Positions 63,808-64,000 of a stretch of 64,000 nt of DNA are shown piece after piece. Source of the stretch: Plastoroseomonas hellenica (lineage in GTDB: Bacteria; Pseudomonadota; Alphaproteobacteria; Acetobacterales; Acetobacteraceae); contig NZ_JAAGBB010000027.1 of assembly GCF_018129085.1 (NCBI RefSeq), forward strand, positions 33,658-97,657. Direction: 5' to 3'. Every line of letters begins with the position of its first letter. The first letter of the stretch is position 1. A program made the translations under genes and the position numbers. The notes beneath the pieces were generated by a model. It was not told where the DNA came from. It saw only the letters and a list, made by a program, of their open reading frames with translations, and made no database searches.

Positions 63808-64000
63808 CTAACCGGGGTGCGAAAGGAATGCGCGGCCGCGCGCCGACAAGCGATACCCCACATCGAGGCTCTCCGTCAGCCCGAGTGCCTTCAGGTGCCG
63901 GACCGCAATCTTGAAGGGGGCGGCCGGCCAGCCGAGCCGCGCGGCGAGATCGGGCGCCCGGCGGCCGGGTGCCGCCGCGATGGCGGCGAGCACGGCGTGG
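63808..64000 (-). CDS. C-terminal fragment of a winged-helix-like protein
   Basis: Only the last 63 or so residues of a gene cut by the right edge are seen, ending 6 nt before aroC starts. The visible part (LAAIAAAPGRRAPDLAARLG, PFKIAVRHLKALGLTESLDV, GYRLSARGRAF) looks like a winged helix: two helices then a GYRLS wing. A GTG at 63993 would allow a 61-aa protein, but the frame remains open to the edge, so a longer protein is more likely. Function unknown. Confidence 0.55.
   Translation of the reverse strand, partial: HAVLAAIAAAPGRRAPDLAARLGWPAAPFKIAVRHLKALGLTESLDVGYRLSARGRAFLSHPG

Overview
The window is about 64 kb of GC-rich DNA with dense, same-strand gene clusters and many 1-4 nt stop/start overlaps. 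Gene content points to an alphaproteobacterium: a circularly permuted two-piece ssrA next to an alpha-type sspB, an hflK-hflC-DUF2065-degP run, many orphan tripartite-tricarboxylate (Bug) receptors, HyuA/HyuB modules and a form II coxSLM operon. The mix is most like Acetobacteraceae (Roseomonas-type); that family placement is an inference and no 16S gene is present. There is no sign of phage, integrase, transposase or CRISPR.

Layout. 1-13.0 kb is a catabolic block: a LysR regulator (cut by the window edge), a Bug receptor, HyuA and HyuB, then a GntR/FCD regulator with a perfect 18-bp palindrome at its start, a second Bug receptor, HyuB and HyuA in reverse order, a class III CoA-transferase and a crotonase. 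It looks like two parallel routes for importing an organic acid or amide and processing it by ATP-dependent hydrolysis or carboxylation, the second passing its product through a CoA thioester. 13.0-16.2 kb carries a tungstate ABC transporter (tupB-tupC-tupA) divergent from a HTH plus oxyanion-binding-like regulator. 16.4-26.8 kb is a dipeptide/oligopeptide ABC system with four tandem paralogous binding proteins but one set of permeases and ATPases. 27.1-30.9 kb is a form II CO-dehydrogenase-like molybdenum hydroxylase (S-L-M order), closed by a strong terminator.

31-42.7 kb is mostly housekeeping: a YXWGXW protein, RidA with DUF1272, class I fumarase, sspB next to ssrA, thyX, an Mrp/ApbC Fe-S carrier, and the HflKC/DegP membrane quality-control operon. 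42.8-46.7 kb is a tight otsB-GH15-otsA trehalose operon. 46.9-50.2 kb is a minus-strand imelysin/di-heme oxidoreductase operon with a Fur-like inverted repeat upstream. 50.2-56.2 kb holds serB, miaA and the branched-chain amino acid genes ilvB-ilvN-ilvC. 56.2-64 kb holds a TetR regulator with its palindrome, a TTC38-like TPR protein, an allantoinase-type deacetylase, tlyA, two uncharacterised genes including a 52-aa one, and aroC.

Four families of structured intergenic repeats (called A to D here) recur in the window. They sit mainly at 3' ends of genes or between converging genes; two family A copies supply the stop codon of the upstream gene. Gene functions are family assignments from visible motifs; no database search was possible.
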